NCBI RefSeq assembly: GCF_001601575.1 | Contig: NZ_LOHZ01000042.1 | Location: 1 to 64,000, forward strand | DNA length: 64,000 nucleotides | Source of the DNA: Thermovenabulum gondwanense | GTDB lineage: Bacteria > Bacillota > Thermosediminibacteria > Thermosediminibacterales > Thermosediminibacteraceae | Reading direction: 5' to 3' | In this document: piece by piece, positions 9,685 to 19,504 of the stretch | Numbering within the stretch: the stretch's first letter is position 1 | How the letters are laid out: every line of letters begins with the position of its first letter | Notes under the pieces: model-generated | The model's input: the letters and a program-made list of their open reading frames with translations, nothing else | Databases searched by the model: none | Told to the model about the DNA's origin: nothing | Made by a program: the position numbers and the translations under genes

Positions 9685-10631
9685 AAAAAGATAAAAAACT
9701 ATTGCTGGTAATTGTCGGACCTACTGCTGTGGGGAAAACCGAAATAGCAATTGAAGTAGCAAAAATAATTGATGGGGAAATAATTTCTGCAGACTCTATG
9801 CAAATTTATAGATATATGAACATTGGCACAGCAAAACCGACCGAAGAAGAAAAAAATGGTATTCCCCATCACTTAATAGATATAGTAAATCCTGATCAGG
9901 AATTTACAGTTGCAGATTATAAGTACTTAGCAGAAAAAGCTATTGAAGAAATTACAAAAAGAAATAAAATACCTATACTTTCCGGTGGAACAGGATTATA
10001 CATAAACGCAGTATGTTATAATTACTCTTTTTCTGATTTTCATAAAGATGAGGAATTAAGAAGAGAGTTAAACCTTTTAGCAGAGAAAAACGGAAATGAA
10101 TATTTATATAATATTTTAAAGGAGGTCGATCCGAAATCTGCGGAAAAAATTCATAAGAACAATAGAAAAAGAATGATAAGGGCCTTGGAAGTATATTACA
10201 GAACTGGAAAACCTTTTTCATTATTTGAAAACGAAAATGACAAAAAAGAAAGTCCTTATGATTTAATTATTTTTGGTCTTACCAGACCAAGGGAGGAATT
10301 ATATGAAAGGATAAATAATAGAGTTTTAAAGATGATAGAAGATGGGTTAATAGAAGAGGTTAAAAACTTATTAAAAATGGGATATTCAAAAGAGTTGAAT
10401 TCAATGAAAGGCTTGGGGTATAAAGAAATTATTGAGTATTTAGAAGGTAAAGCTTCGTTAGAAGAAGCAATTTATAAAATTCAACGGGATACCAGACATT
10501 ACGCCAAACGCCAGTATACATGGTTCAAAAAAAATAAAGATATAATTTGGTTAGACGTTTCTATGGAAGGAAAAGAAAAAATTATCCAATATATTGTTTT
10601 AACAGTTGAAGGAAAATTAAAAAATTATTAG
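9681..10631 (+). CDS. miaA: tRNA dimethylallyltransferase MiaA
   Basis: MiaA transfers the dimethylallyl group to N6 of A37 in UNN-reading tRNAs, making the substrate for MiaB. The P-loop GPTAVGKT is at residues 13-20, followed by ISADSMQIYRYMNIGTAKPT, IPHHLIDIVNP, LSGGTGLYI and the C-terminal RDTRHYAKRQYTWF with its tRNA-contacting residues. The open frame extends to 9606, but the family start is TTG at 9681, overlapping the mutL stop and preceded by AGAGGG. The protein is 316 aa, the usual size. It lies between mutL and hfq in an order common in Firmicutes. Confidence 0.96.
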   Translation: MKKDKKLLLVIVGPTAVGKTEIAIEVAKIIDGEIISADSMQIYRYMNIGTAKPTEEEKNGIPHHLIDIVNPDQEFTVADYKYLAEKAIEEITKRNKIPILSGGTGLYINAVCYNYSFSDFHKDEELRRELNLLAEKNGNEYLYNILKEVDPKSAEKIHKNNRKRMIRALEVYYRTGKPFSLFENENDKKESPYDLIIFGLTRPREELYERINNRVLKMIEDGLIEEVKNLLKMGYSKELNSMKGLGYKEIIEYLEGKASLEEAIYKIQRDTRHYAKRQYTWFKKNKDIIWLDVSMEGKEKIIQYIVLTVEGKLKNY

Positions 10632-10670
10632 AATATATTCTGTAGATATAAATATGAAGGGGGACATAGA

Positions 10671-10925
10671 ATGTCAAAAAATCAAATTAATATTCAGGAT
10701 GCTTTTTTAAATCAAGTAAGGAAGGAGAACATAGCAGTAACGATCTATCTCATAAATGGTTTTCAAATAAAAGGTCATGTGAAAGGTTTCGATAACTTTA
10801 CTGTGGTTTTAGATTCCGAAGGTAAGCAGATGTTAATTTATAAACATGCCGTCTCTACCATTTCTCCTCAGAAACCCGTATCCTTTACCAATAACAACAA
10901 TACTGAAAAAAAACAGGAAGAATAA
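10671..10925 (+). CDS. hfq: RNA chaperone Hfq
   Basis: Hfq is an 84-residue Sm-like protein that forms a hexameric ring and binds A-rich and U-rich RNA. The Sm1 motif region ([26 protein letters not shown]) and the Sm2 motif ([10 protein letters not shown], with the rim and proximal-site YKH) are both intact. The tail is short and rich in N, K and E. The start ATG is preceded by GGGGGACA. It is 39 bases from miaA and is closed by a strong terminator, so it is likely the last gene of the run that starts at the glycosylase. Confidence 0.97.
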   Translation: MSKNQINIQDAFLNQVRKENIAVTIYLINGFQIKGHVKGFDNFTVVLDSEGKQMLIYKHAVSTISPQKPVSFTNNNNTEKKQEE

Positions 10926-10935
10926 TAAACTCGTG

Positions 10936-10970
10936 AAAAAACTTCCGGGAAATTCACCCGGAAGTTTTTA
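10936..10970 (+). terminator. Intrinsic terminator after hfq
   Basis: The stem ACTTCCGGG/CCCGGAAGT (10941-10949 with 10957-10965) has a 7-base loop, is flanked by an A-run, and is followed by TTTTT. Confidence 0.93.
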
Positions 10971-11054
10971 ATTTTAACTTATTTGTATCAACTACTTTGT
11001 ATTTGTCATATTATATCTCTAAGGGTTAATTTTAAAAATTTTAAGGTGAAAATC

Positions 11055-12020
11055 ATGTTAGAAATAAAAAATCCAATTTATAAAGATTGCAATGATATAT
11101 TAAATATGGTTTCTAACGGGTCCCTCTCTCCGCTCGATGCACTATCGTTATTAAAGGAAATGGAAATTAAAAAAAACGAATTAAAAAGAAATAAGGAAGA
11201 AAAGGTTAAAGAAGTATTAAATGAACTGGATAGTTTGGTAGGGTTGACCGCAGTAAAACAACTGGTTAAAGAATTACATGCTTTCGTGGAAATCCAAAAA
11301 AGGCGAAAAAAAGAAGATTTGATTGCTGAACCTTTAGTTCTACACATGATATTCAAAGGTAGTCCCGGTACCGGTAAAACTACCGTAGCAAGACTAATAG
11401 GAAAAATGTTTAAAGAAATGGAAATTCTCCAAAAAGGACATCTTGTCGAAGTAGAAAGAGCTGACCTCGTGGGAGAATATATAGGACATACAGCACAAAA
11501 AACAAGAGAACAAATCAAAAAAGCTATAGGAGGAATTTTATTTATAGACGAAGCTTACTCTCTTGCAAGAGGAGGAGAAAAAGATTTTGGAAAAGAAGCA
11601 ATAGATACTCTGGTAAAAGCTATGGAAGATTATAAAGACAATTTAATAGTTATACTTGCAGGTTACAAGGATGAAATGGATTGGTTTTTAAGAACGAATC
11701 CCGGCCTTCGATCAAGATTTCCAATCCAAATAGAATTCCCGGATTATACCTTAGAAGAACTAATACAAATTGCAATTTTAATGGCTGAAAAAAGACAATA
11801 CAAATTTACACCTGAAGCTATTGAAAAATTAAAATATATACTTTTAGACAGCAAAAAATCCATTTACTTTGATAAATTAGGAAACGCAAGACTGGTGAGA
11901 AATCTGCTTGAAAAAGCCATCAGAAAACAGGCTTTAAGACTAATCAACCAAAAAAAAATCTCCAAAGAAGATTTAATATTAATAAAACCTGAGGATATTT
12001 TACCCTTAGAGGATTATTAA
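11055..12020 (+). CDS. SpoVK/CbbX-type AAA+ ATPase
   Basis: A 321-residue AAA+ protein of the CbxX/CfqX/SpoVK family. Residues 1-55 form a charged, probably helical lead. The ATPase domain has Walker A GSPGTGKTT (102-110), the ADLVGEYIGHTAQKT pore-loop region, Walker B ILFIDEAYSL and the arginine-finger segment NPGLRSRFP. SpoVK in Bacillus is needed late in spore maturation; its client is unclear, and family members elsewhere remodel Rubisco. The gene follows hfq, as spoVK does in several Firmicutes. The start at 11055 has AAGGTGA five bases upstream; the longer frame from 10983 crosses leader-like sequence and lacks a ribosome site. Confidence 0.85.
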   Translation: MLEIKNPIYKDCNDILNMVSNGSLSPLDALSLLKEMEIKKNELKRNKEEKVKEVLNELDSLVGLTAVKQLVKELHAFVEIQKRRKKEDLIAEPLVLHMIFKGSPGTGKTTVARLIGKMFKEMEILQKGHLVEVERADLVGEYIGHTAQKTREQIKKAIGGILFIDEAYSLARGGEKDFGKEAIDTLVKAMEDYKDNLIVILAGYKDEMDWFLRTNPGLRSRFPIQIEFPDYTLEELIQIAILMAEKRQYKFTPEAIEKLKYILLDSKKSIYFDKLGNARLVRNLLEKAIRKQALRLINQKKISKEDLILIKPEDILPLEDY

Positions 12021-12028
12021 AAAAAAAC

Positions 12029-12056
12029 TTGACATCGTTTATATTCATGTTATAAT
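12029..12056 (+). promoter_or_regulatory. Consensus sigma-A promoter of the pyr operon
   Basis: A perfect TTGACA (12029-12034) and a perfect TATAAT (12051-12056) are 16 bases apart. The predicted transcript start, near 12063, lies just before the PyrR-site stem. Confidence 0.88.
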
Positions 12057-12072
12057 CATTATAAATAAATAG

Positions 12073-12109
12073 TCACCTTTAAACTGGTCCCGTGAGGCTG
12101 GTAAGGTGA
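12073..12109 (+). promoter_or_regulatory. PyrR-binding stem-loop (anti-antiterminator) of the pyr leader
   Basis: TCACCTT (12073-12079) pairs with AAGGTGA (12103-12109) and encloses CTGGTCCCGTGAGGCTGG, close to the PyrR recognition loop consensus (UCCAGAGAGGCU). In Bacillus, PyrR with UMP stabilises this hairpin, which frees the downstream terminator and lowers pyr transcription. GTGAGGC occurs twice here, at 12092-12098 and 12106-12112. No pyrR gene is in the window. Confidence 0.88.
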
Positions 12110-12132
12110 GGCGAAAAGATAGAAGGAAAAAA

Positions 12133-12168
12133 GCCTTTCTCTGCCTGACGGAGGAGGGCTTTTTTTTT
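12133..12168 (+). terminator. First pyr leader terminator (PyrR-controlled attenuator)
   Basis: GCCTTTCTCTG (12133-12143) pairs with CGGAGGAGGGC (12149-12159), an 11-bp stem with three G-U pairs, loop CCTGA, followed by nine T residues. Upstream AGAAGG (12121-12126) can pair with its 5' arm as an antiterminator. Confidence 0.88.
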
Positions 12169-12200
12169 GCCTAAATCCGTTGTAGATTAATAATATTCTA

Positions 12201-12238
12201 AAAAAAATCCCTATGCCTCACGGCATAGGGATTTTTTT
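12201..12238 (+). terminator. Second terminator-like hairpin directly before pyrB
   Basis: A perfect 17-bp inverted repeat (12201-12217 with 12222-12238) has a GC core ATCCCTATGCC, loop TCAC and seven T residues. The pyrB Shine-Dalgarno sequence (AAGGAGG) starts one base later, so every pyr transcript from the upstream promoter must pass it. The loop and flank, GCCTCACGG, are complementary to the PyrR loop upstream. Confidence 0.8.
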
Positions 12239-12253
12239 AAGGAGGAATATATT

Positions 12254-13189
12254 ATGTTTAAAAACTACGGGCTGCTGGGTATTGAACATTTAGAAAGAGA
12301 AGAAATTGAAAAAATATTGGAACTGGCTTTTTTTTACAAAGACTGCATCAGAAAAAATATTAAAAAATTATCCGCACTTAAAGGAAAATCAGTAGTTAAT
12401 TTATTCTACGAACCCAGCACCAGAACAAAAAATTCCTTTGAGTTAGCTGCAAAATACCTTGGCGCAAATGTAATAAATTTTACCACTCAGGGAAGCAGCG
12501 TACAAAAAGGAGAAACATTAAAAGATACCGTCTCGACTTTAACTGCCATGGGAATTGACGCTGTAATTATAAGACATAATGTTTCAGGTACTCCAATGTA
12601 TTTAAAAAAATATATAAATCTTCCTGTAATTAATGCAGGAGATGGAATGCACGAACATCCTACCCAGGCTTTACTAGATATGATGACTGTTATGGAATAC
12701 AAAGGAACTCTTAAGGACTTAAAAATCGCGATAATTGGGGATATCGCTCACAGCAGAGTAGCTAAATCAAATTTAATAGGGTTTTCCAAAATGGGAGCAA
12801 AAGTATTTGTAGCAGGTCCTTCTACATTAGTTCCTGAAGCAGCCAAAAAGTTTGGCGCAATAATTAGTTACAATGTAAAGGAAGCCGTAAAAGAAGCAGA
12901 TGTGGTAATGGGGCTTAGATTACAATTGGAGCGACAAAAAAAGAATTTATTTCCCAGTACCGGTGAATATGCCAAATATTATGGAATCAATTCAACGGTG
13001 TTAAATTTAGCTAAACCGAACGTGTTACTGTTACACCCTGGTCCTGTCAATAGAGAAGTTGAACTTACTTCTGAAGTAATGGATGGAGAAAAGTCCTGTA
13101 TTGGCGAACAGGTTACAAATGGTGTGGCCATTAGAATGGCGGTTTTAAATCTTCTCATAGGAGGTAATGAGTATGAAAAAGCTGTTTAA
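12254..13189 (+). CDS. pyrB: Aspartate carbamoyltransferase catalytic subunit PyrB
   Basis: PyrB condenses carbamoyl phosphate with aspartate, the committed step of UMP synthesis. Carbamoyl-phosphate-binding FYEPSTRTKNSFE (residues 51-63), HPTQALLDM, GDIAHSRVAKSN and the aspartate-loop segment LHPGPVNREVE are all present. It is 311 aa, the normal catalytic-chain length. No regulatory chain PyrI gene is in the operon, so control is probably at transcription through PyrR. The start ATG has AAGGAGG 8-14 bases upstream. The 3' end overlaps pyrC by 17 bases. Confidence 0.97.
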   Translation: MFKNYGLLGIEHLEREEIEKILELAFFYKDCIRKNIKKLSALKGKSVVNLFYEPSTRTKNSFELAAKYLGANVINFTTQGSSVQKGETLKDTVSTLTAMGIDAVIIRHNVSGTPMYLKKYINLPVINAGDGMHEHPTQALLDMMTVMEYKGTLKDLKIAIIGDIAHSRVAKSNLIGFSKMGAKVFVAGPSTLVPEAAKKFGAIISYNVKEAVKEADVVMGLRLQLERQKKNLFPSTGEYAKYYGINSTVLNLAKPNVLLLHPGPVNREVELTSEVMDGEKSCIGEQVTNGVAIRMAVLNLLIGGNEYEKAV

Positions 13190-14492
13190 AAATGCAAGGG
13201 TTATAGACCCATTTCAAGGAATTGATGATATTTTTGATCTATTAATCGAGGGTGAAAAAATAGCAGCTATAGACGTAAATTTAACGATATCCGATGCAGA
13301 TGTGGAAGATCTTTCCGGAAAAATAATTACCCCTGGGTTGATAGATATGCATGTACATTTTCGGGAACCCGGTTTTGAAAAAAAAGAAGATATTAAAACG
13401 GGGATGCTTGCTGCTGCAAAAGGTGGTTTTACCGCCGTAGCCTGTATGCCCAACACAAATCCTCCATTAGATAATCCCTATTTGATTAAGTATGTGATTG
13501 ATAGAGCCAAAGAATATGACCTAATAAGGTTATATCCTATAGGATGTGTTACTAAAGGAAGATTGGGACAGGAACTTTCTGAAATTGGAAAGATGTGTGA
13601 ACAAGGAGCTGTAGCATTTTCGGATGATGGTAATCCAATTTCGAATGGTGCATTAATGAGAAGAGCCCTTCAATACGCAAAAGGGTTTGATAAAGTAATA
13701 ATAGATCACTGTGAGGATTTAAGTCTATCCGAAGGCGGTCAGATAAATGAGGGCTATATGAGCTTTAAATTGGGTCTAACAGGAATTCCGTCATCGGCCG
13801 AAGAGATAATGGTCGCAAGGGATGTAATCCTTGCAAAGGAAACCAATTCTAAAATTCATATTGCTCATGTAAGTACAAAAGGATCGGTAGAAATCATAAG
13901 AAGAGCCAAGGAATCTGGAATTAATGTAACCTGTGAGGTAACCCCCCATCATCTAATATTAACAGAAGATATGGTAGAAGAATACAATACCTTTGCAAAG
14001 GTAAACCCGCCTTTAAGAACCTTGGAGGATATAGAAGCTCTGTTAGAGGGATTAAGGGATGGAACAATAGATTGTATTGCCTCAGACCACGCCCCCCATA
14101 CTAAGGAAGAAAAAGAAATGGAATTCGAATATGCTCCTTTTGGAATATCTGGTATAGAAACATCCTTAGGAATAATTATTGACAGATTGGTATCAAAAGG
14201 GATTATATCTTATGCTCAAATGGTAGAAAAAATGTCCCTGAACCCTGCAAAAATATTGAACATTAATGGAGGCAGGTTAAAAAAGGGAGATTATGCTGAT
14301 ATTACAATTATTGACCCGGATTTGGAATGGGTAGTCAATAATAAAGAATTTTTATCCAAAGGTAAAAATACACCCTTTAATGGTTATAAACTAAAGGGTA
14401 AAGCAATCAGGACTATTGTAAGAGGTAAAGAAATTTATAGGGAGGACTATTATGAAAGCTTTGTTAGCACTGGAAGACGGTTCGGTATATGA
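13173..14492 (+). CDS. pyrC: Dihydroorotase PyrC
   Basis: PyrC cyclises carbamoyl aspartate to dihydroorotate. It is a type I zinc amidohydrolase (439 aa) with the signature IDMHVHFREPG (metal His60 and His62), EDIKTGMLAAAKGGFT, DHCED, HIAHVST and the catalytic-Asp motif ASDHAPHT. An ATG at 13167 is in frame but only one base from AGGAGGT; the ATG at 13173 has proper spacing and is preferred. It overlaps pyrB upstream and carA by 41 bases downstream, so its last 13 codons also contain the carA ribosome site and start. Confidence 0.97.
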   Translation: MKKLFKNARVIDPFQGIDDIFDLLIEGEKIAAIDVNLTISDADVEDLSGKIITPGLIDMHVHFREPGFEKKEDIKTGMLAAAKGGFTAVACMPNTNPPLDNPYLIKYVIDRAKEYDLIRLYPIGCVTKGRLGQELSEIGKMCEQGAVAFSDDGNPISNGALMRRALQYAKGFDKVIIDHCEDLSLSEGGQINEGYMSFKLGLTGIPSSAEEIMVARDVILAKETNSKIHIAHVSTKGSVEIIRRAKESGINVTCEVTPHHLILTEDMVEEYNTFAKVNPPLRTLEDIEALLEGLRDGTIDCIASDHAPHTKEEKEMEFEYAPFGISGIETSLGIIIDRLVSKGIISYAQMVEKMSLNPAKILNINGGRLKKGDYADITIIDPDLEWVVNNKEFLSKGKNTPFNGYKLKGKAIRTIVRGKEIYREDYYESFVSTGRRFGI

Positions 14493-15540
14493 AGGGATTG
14501 CTGTAGGTTCAAGCGGAACGAAATACGGTGAACTGGTTTTTACAACGGGCATGACGGGATATCAGGAAATTTTAACCGACCCTTCCTATGCTGGTCAAAT
14601 TATTTTATTTACTTTTCCCCTAATAGGCAATTACGGTACGTTTGATGAATTTCAAGAATCCACAAAAATTTACGCAAGAGGTGCTATAGCAAAAGAAATA
14701 AATGAAATGTCCTTTACTGATATTGAAAATTTAACAAATTATTTAATTAAAAATAAGACATTAATGATAACCAATATTGATACAAGGGCAATCACTTTAA
14801 AACTTAGAAATTATGGAGTTATGAAGGCAGCTATTTCAAGTGAATTAAATAAATCCGAACTTATCGAATTTGTAAAAAAAGCTCCAGGTTTATCTGAAGA
14901 AAATCTTATTAAAGAAGTAACCTCTTCTGAAAAGATAATTTACAAACCTACCTCCCAGGCTGAAATCCCTTTAAGAATAGGTGTTATGGATTTTGGAGTA
15001 AAAAAAGGTATTATTAATGAGTTATTAAATAGAGGTTGTGAAGTGGTTGTTTTCCCAGCATTTACTTCTTATAAAGAGATTTTAAAAGAAAATTTAGACG
15101 GATTAATTTTGTCTAACGGGCCCGGTGATCCAAAGAATGTTCAATTTGCCATAAAAAATATTGAATACCTTATCGGCAAATTACCCATTTTCGGTATATG
15201 TCTTGGACATCAACTCCTGTCCCTTGCTTTAGGCTGTGAAACTTACAAGTTAAAATTCGGCCATCGAGGTTCTAATCATCCCGTAATAGATTTAAAAATC
15301 AAAAAAGCTTTTATAACTACTCAAAACCACGGTTTTGCAGTTTCTGAAAAAGGTTTAGAAAAGAATGTTAAAATCACTCACATAAATGCGAATGATAAAA
15401 CTATAGAGGGTATTGAATGCCCGGATTATAATATTTTTTCAGTACAATTCCATCCAGAAGCTTGTCCTGGTCCAAATGATACAAATTATTTATTTGATAA
15501 ATTTATCAGATTAATTTTAAAGGAGGAAGCTAATGCCTAA
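14452..15540 (+). CDS. carA: Carbamoyl-phosphate synthase small (glutaminase) subunit
   Basis: CarA releases ammonia from glutamine and channels it to CarB. The N-terminal domain has [22 protein letters not shown]; the class I amidotransferase domain has LSNGPGDP, the nucleophile in GICLGHQ (Cys250), NHGF and the His/Glu motif [10 protein letters not shown]. Its 362 aa are typical. The start follows AGGGAGGA and lies inside the 3' end of pyrC. It overlaps carB by eight bases. Its position within the pyr operon suggests a pyrimidine-specific enzyme, and an arginine-specific copy may exist elsewhere. Confidence 0.97.
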   Translation: MKALLALEDGSVYEGIAVGSSGTKYGELVFTTGMTGYQEILTDPSYAGQIILFTFPLIGNYGTFDEFQESTKIYARGAIAKEINEMSFTDIENLTNYLIKNKTLMITNIDTRAITLKLRNYGVMKAAISSELNKSELIEFVKKAPGLSEENLIKEVTSSEKIIYKPTSQAEIPLRIGVMDFGVKKGIINELLNRGCEVVVFPAFTSYKEILKENLDGLILSNGPGDPKNVQFAIKNIEYLIGKLPIFGICLGHQLLSLALGCETYKLKFGHRGSNHPVIDLKIKKAFITTQNHGFAVSEKGLEKNVKITHINANDKTIEGIECPDYNIFSVQFHPEACPGPNDTNYLFDKFIRLILKEEANA

Positions 15541-18500
15541 GGATCAAAATTTAAAAAAGGTATTGATTATCGGTTCGGGGCCAATAATAATCGGACAGGC
15601 TGCTGAATTCGACTACTCTGGCACCCAAGGATGTCTTGCATTAAAGGAAGAAGGTATAAAAGTAATACTTTTAAACAGCAATCCCGCTACAATTATGACC
15701 GACCCTAAGGTAGCGGATAAGGTATACATGGAACCAATTAATATAGATTTCGCAGAAAAAATTATACAAATAGAAAAACCCGACGGAATTCTGCCCACCC
15801 TCGGTGGGCAAGCAGGATTGAATCTTGCTGCAGAACTTTACGAAAGAGGAATTCTTAAAAGGCAAGGTGTAAGATTACTCGGTACCCCGATTACTGCAAT
15901 TAAAAAAGCGGAAGACAGAAAGCTTTTTAAAAATTTAATGATAAAAATTGGTGAACCAGTACCGGAAAGTGCGATAGTAAAAAACGAAAACGAAGCATTA
16001 GAATTTGCAAAAAAGCATGGTTTTCCTCTTGTAATAAGACCTGCTTATACCTTGGGAGGTACAGGTGGAGGAATTGCATTTAATGAAAAAGAACTAATAG
16101 AAATTACAAAGTTAGGACTTCTATATAGCAGGATAAAACAGGTTTTGATTGAAAAAAGCTTACTCGGTATGAAAGAAATAGAATACGAAGTAATCAGGGA
16201 CAAAAAAGGTCAATGTATAACAGTATGTAACATGGAAAATATTGACCCGGTTGGGGTTCATACTGGAGACAGCATAGTAGTTGCACCAAGTCTTACACTT
16301 AGTGACAAAGAATATCATATGTTAAGAAAAGCCGCAATAAAAATTATAAATGCTCTTAAAGTAGAGGGAGGATGTAACATTCAATTTGCCCTCGACAGTA
16401 AAAGCGGTAAATATTATGTAATAGAGGTTAATCCAAGAGTATCAAGATCCAGTGCTCTCGCATCAAAAGCCACAGGTTATCCAATCGCAAAAATAGCTGC
16501 AAAAATTGCCCTGGGTTATACCCTTGATGAGCTGAAAAATCCGATTACCGAAAAAACAGCCTTTTTTGAGCCGGCTTTAGATTATGTTGTAGTAAAATTA
16601 CCTCGTTTCCCCTTTGATAAATTTGAGGATGCGGATAGGACTTTAAATACCCAGATGAAGGCTACAGGTGAAGTAATGGCAATAGGCAGAACCTTTGAAT
16701 ATGCGTTAATGAAGGCAATTAGGTCTTTAGAACAGGGCTATTTAGGACTAATAATATCAGATTTCAGTAATATTTGCGATGATGAACTTTTAAAATTAAT
16801 TTGTATTCCAACGGATAAAAGAATTTTCGCAATAGCTGAAGGCCTTAGAAGAGGACTAACCCCTGAATTAATTTCAGAGAAAAGTAAAATAGATCGCTTT
16901 TTTATAGAAAAAATAAACAACATCGTAATTGCGGAAAAACAACTCATAGAAAATCCCACCGAAGAAACAATTAATAAAGCAAAAATGATGGGCTTCCCCG
17001 ATAAATTAATATCGGAAATAATAAACAAAAATGAGGAAGAAGTAAAACAAAAAACTAAAATCCGTATCTCTTATAAAATGGTAGATACCTGTGCAGGAGA
17101 ATTTAAAGCCTTCACTCCCTATTATTATTCGAGTATTGGTGAAGATAATGAAGCTCATCCATTAGAGGGAAAAAAAGTAGTGGTAATAGGTTCCGGTCCT
17201 ATTAGAATAGGGCAGGGAATAGAATTTGATTACTGCAGTGTTCACGCTATTAACGGAGCAAAAAAAGAAGGATATAAGGCTATAATTATTAATAATAACC
17301 CCGAAACGGTAAGTACCGATTTTACAATAGCCGATAGGTTATATTTTGAGCCCCTGTATGTAGAAGATGTACTTTCAGTTATTGAAAACGAAAAACCAGA
17401 TGGGGTGTTACTGCAATTTGGAGGTCAAACTGCTATAAATTTAGCAGAAAAATTAGCCCGAAAAAATGTAAAAATCTTCGGTACTCCCGTAGAATCAATA
17501 GATATTGCCGAGGACAGAGAAAAATTTGATAATTTACTGGAAAAATTAGATATAAAAAGACCTCCCGGTGTCGCAGTGAAAAGTAAACAAGAAGCTGTAT
17601 TTGCGGCATCAAAAATAGGTTTTCCTGTATTAATAAGGCCCTCCTATGTTCTGGGCGGCAGAGCAATGGAAATTATATATAGCATAGAAGAACTCGAAGA
17701 ATATCTAACAAAAGCAACAAAAGTGTCGGAGGAAAAATCTATACTAATTGATAAATATATTTCAGGCAAAGAGGTGGAAGTGGACGCAATATCGGATGGA
17801 AAAGAAGTATTAATACCCGGAATTATGGAACATATAGAAAGGGCAGGAATTCATTCGGGAGATAGCATTGCCATTTGCCCTCCCAGAGATTTAAAAAAGG
17901 AAACCATAGAAAAAATAATTAATTATACTGAAAAAATATCTATAGCTTTAAAGGTTCGAGGTTTAATAAACATTCAATTCGTGGTGGATAAAGATGAAGT
18001 TTACGTCATAGAAGTAAATCCCAGATCCAGTAGAACCGTTCCATTTTTAAGTAAAATAACAAATATTCCTTTAGCAGAAATAGCAGCAAGGATTGCATTA
18101 GGAAAGAATTTAAAGGAATTGGGTTTAAAAGGAGGTCTATATAAACAGGATGGAATATTCGCGGTAAAGATGCCGGTATTTTCTTTTTCAAAGCTAAAGA
18201 AGGTCGAACCTTCCTTAGGTCCCGAGATGAAATCCACCGGTGAGGTTATAGGAATTGATAAAAACCTCGAAAAGGCTTTGTATAAAGCGTTTTTAGCCAC
18301 AGGTGTGAAAATATCCGGCCAGGGGACTATTTTAGCAACCATTGCCGACAAAGATAAAAAAGACGCAATTAACTTATTAAAAAAATTTCATGAACTGGGC
18401 TTTTCGATCATAGCTACGGAAGGAACAGCAAAAGCTCTTGAAAAAGCAAAAATCCCTGCGGAAAAAGTTAAAAAAGTGAATGAACAAGAACCTAACATTT

Positions 18501-18715
18501 TAGATTGTATAAGGGAAGGGAAGGTACAGTTAGTTATAAATACCCTCACAAAGGGGAAAGCACCCGAAAGGGATGGATTTAAAATAAGAAGGGCTGCTAC
18601 CGAAACCGGTATACTTTGCATTACTTCAATGGATACTGCAAAAGCTTTATACAAGGTTCTTCAATCAATAACTTTAAAACCTGTAAGCATAGATTGTTCC
18701 GGAGGGTTAAAATGA
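15533..18715 (+). CDS. carB: Carbamoyl-phosphate synthase large subunit
   Basis: CarB makes carbamoyl phosphate from bicarbonate, ammonia and two ATP. The two homologous ATP-grasp halves are visible: [24 protein letters not shown] with [13 protein letters not shown] first, and [25 protein letters not shown] with [14 protein letters not shown] second. Each half carries an EVNPR motif ([24 protein letters not shown]). A C-terminal MGS-like allosteric domain follows ([23 protein letters not shown]), where UMP or ornithine act in other bacteria. The length of 1060 aa is normal. The stop overlaps the pyrK start (ATGA). Confidence 0.98.
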   Translation: MPKDQNLKKVLIIGSGPIIIGQAAEFDYSGTQGCLALKEEGIKVILLNSNPATIMTDPKVADKVYMEPINIDFAEKIIQIEKPDGILPTLGGQAGLNLAAELYERGILKRQGVRLLGTPITAIKKAEDRKLFKNLMIKIGEPVPESAIVKNENEALEFAKKHGFPLVIRPAYTLGGTGGGIAFNEKELIEITKLGLLYSRIKQVLIEKSLLGMKEIEYEVIRDKKGQCITVCNMENIDPVGVHTGDSIVVAPSLTLSDKEYHMLRKAAIKIINALKVEGGCNIQFALDSKSGKYYVIEVNPRVSRSSALASKATGYPIAKIAAKIALGYTLDELKNPITEKTAFFEPALDYVVVKLPRFPFDKFEDADRTLNTQMKATGEVMAIGRTFEYALMKAIRSLEQGYLGLIISDFSNICDDELLKLICIPTDKRIFAIAEGLRRGLTPELISEKSKIDRFFIEKINNIVIAEKQLIENPTEETINKAKMMGFPDKLISEIINKNEEEVKQKTKIRISYKMVDTCAGEFKAFTPYYYSSIGEDNEAHPLEGKKVVVIGSGPIRIGQGIEFDYCSVHAINGAKKEGYKAIIINNNPETVSTDFTIADRLYFEPLYVEDVLSVIENEKPDGVLLQFGGQTAINLAEKLARKNVKIFGTPVESIDIAEDREKFDNLLEKLDIKRPPGVAVKSKQEAVFAASKIGFPVLIRPSYVLGGRAMEIIYSIEELEEYLTKATKVSEEKSILIDKYISGKEVEVDAISDGKEVLIPGIMEHIERAGIHSGDSIAICPPRDLKKETIEKIINYTEKISIALKVRGLINIQFVVDKDEVYVIEVNPRSSRTVPFLSKITNIPLAEIAARIALGKNLKELGLKGGLYKQDGIFAVKMPVFSFSKLKKVEPSLGPEMKSTGEVIGIDKNLEKALYKAFLATGVKISGQGTILATIADKDKKDAINLLKKFHELGFSIIATEGTAKALEKAKIPAEKVKKVNEQEPNILDCIREGKVQLVINTLTKGKAPERDGFKIRRAATETGILCITSMDTAKALYKVLQSITLKPVSIDCSGGLK

Positions 18716-19503
18716 AGATAAATGAGAAGGGAATAATTTTAGAAAACAAAAAAATTAGCAATAATATACATTTATTAAAAATACATGCACCCAAAATATC
18801 CATATTTTCACATCCCGGTCAGTTTGCCATGCTAAAAATAAATGATAATACACCCTTTTTAAGAAGACCTTTTAGCTTTGCCTGGACGAATAAAGAAAAA
18901 GGGGAAATAAATTTTTGTATAAAAGTAGTTGGAGAAGGGACAAAATACTTATCCAGGAAAAAGCCAAAAGAAGTATTAGACATCACTGGTCCCTTAGGAA
19001 ATGGCTTTCCAATGGTAAAAGATTTTTTAGAATTTAAAAGCATCGTTATATTAGGTGGAGGTATGGGAGCGGCTCCCTTAGTCTTCTTGGCAAAATACTG
19101 TAAGGATTTGAAAATAGAAAAAATTGCATTTTTAGGAGCAAAAACAAAAGATGAAATTATTTTGAGTGATGTTTTTGAAGAAACAGGCTTCAAGGTAAAT
19201 ATTTCCACTGATGACGGCAGTAAAGGTGTTAAATCGAGTGTTTTGGAATCGTTAGTTTCTAAACTTGATAGCATAAAAAAGCCTTTCATTTTATATGCTT
19301 GTGGGCCTAAAAATATGCTAAAAGGCTTAAAAAAGTTAAATTTAAAAGATTGCAAAATTTACGCGTCCTTAGAAGAAAAGATGGCCTGTGGAATAGGAGC
19401 CTGTTTGGGGTGTGCCGTGAAAACATCCGAGGGGAGTTATAAAAGGGTCTGTAGAGATGGTCCGGTATTTAATATCAACGATATTGATTTTGAGGAGGGT
19501 TAA
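18712..19503 (+). CDS. pyrK: Dihydroorotate dehydrogenase electron-transfer subunit PyrK
   Basis: PyrK carries FAD and a 2Fe-2S centre and passes electrons from PyrD to NAD. The ferredoxin-reductase fold shows [10 protein letters not shown] and a GGGMGAAPL nucleotide loop. Four cysteines near the C-terminus (C226, C231, C234 and C247, in [12 protein letters not shown] and VCRDGP) match the 2Fe-2S ligand pattern. The frame is open from 18616, but ATG at 18712 follows GGAGGG and overlaps the carB stop, giving 263 aa, as expected. It implies that pyrD in this operon is the class 1B, NAD-linked type. Confidence 0.96.
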   Translation: MKINEKGIILENKKISNNIHLLKIHAPKISIFSHPGQFAMLKINDNTPFLRRPFSFAWTNKEKGEINFCIKVVGEGTKYLSRKKPKEVLDITGPLGNGFPMVKDFLEFKSIVILGGGMGAAPLVFLAKYCKDLKIEKIAFLGAKTKDEIILSDVFEETGFKVNISTDDGSKGVKSSVLESLVSKLDSIKKPFILYACGPKNMLKGLKKLNLKDCKIYASLEEKMACGIGACLGCAVKTSEGSYKRVCRDGPVFNINDIDFEEG

Positions 19504-19504
19504 A

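Noticed and set aside
18819-19355. 178-codon minus-strand frame inside pyrK
   Set aside because: pyrK has clear cofactor motifs in the opposite strand; the frame is a by-product of AT-rich codon use.
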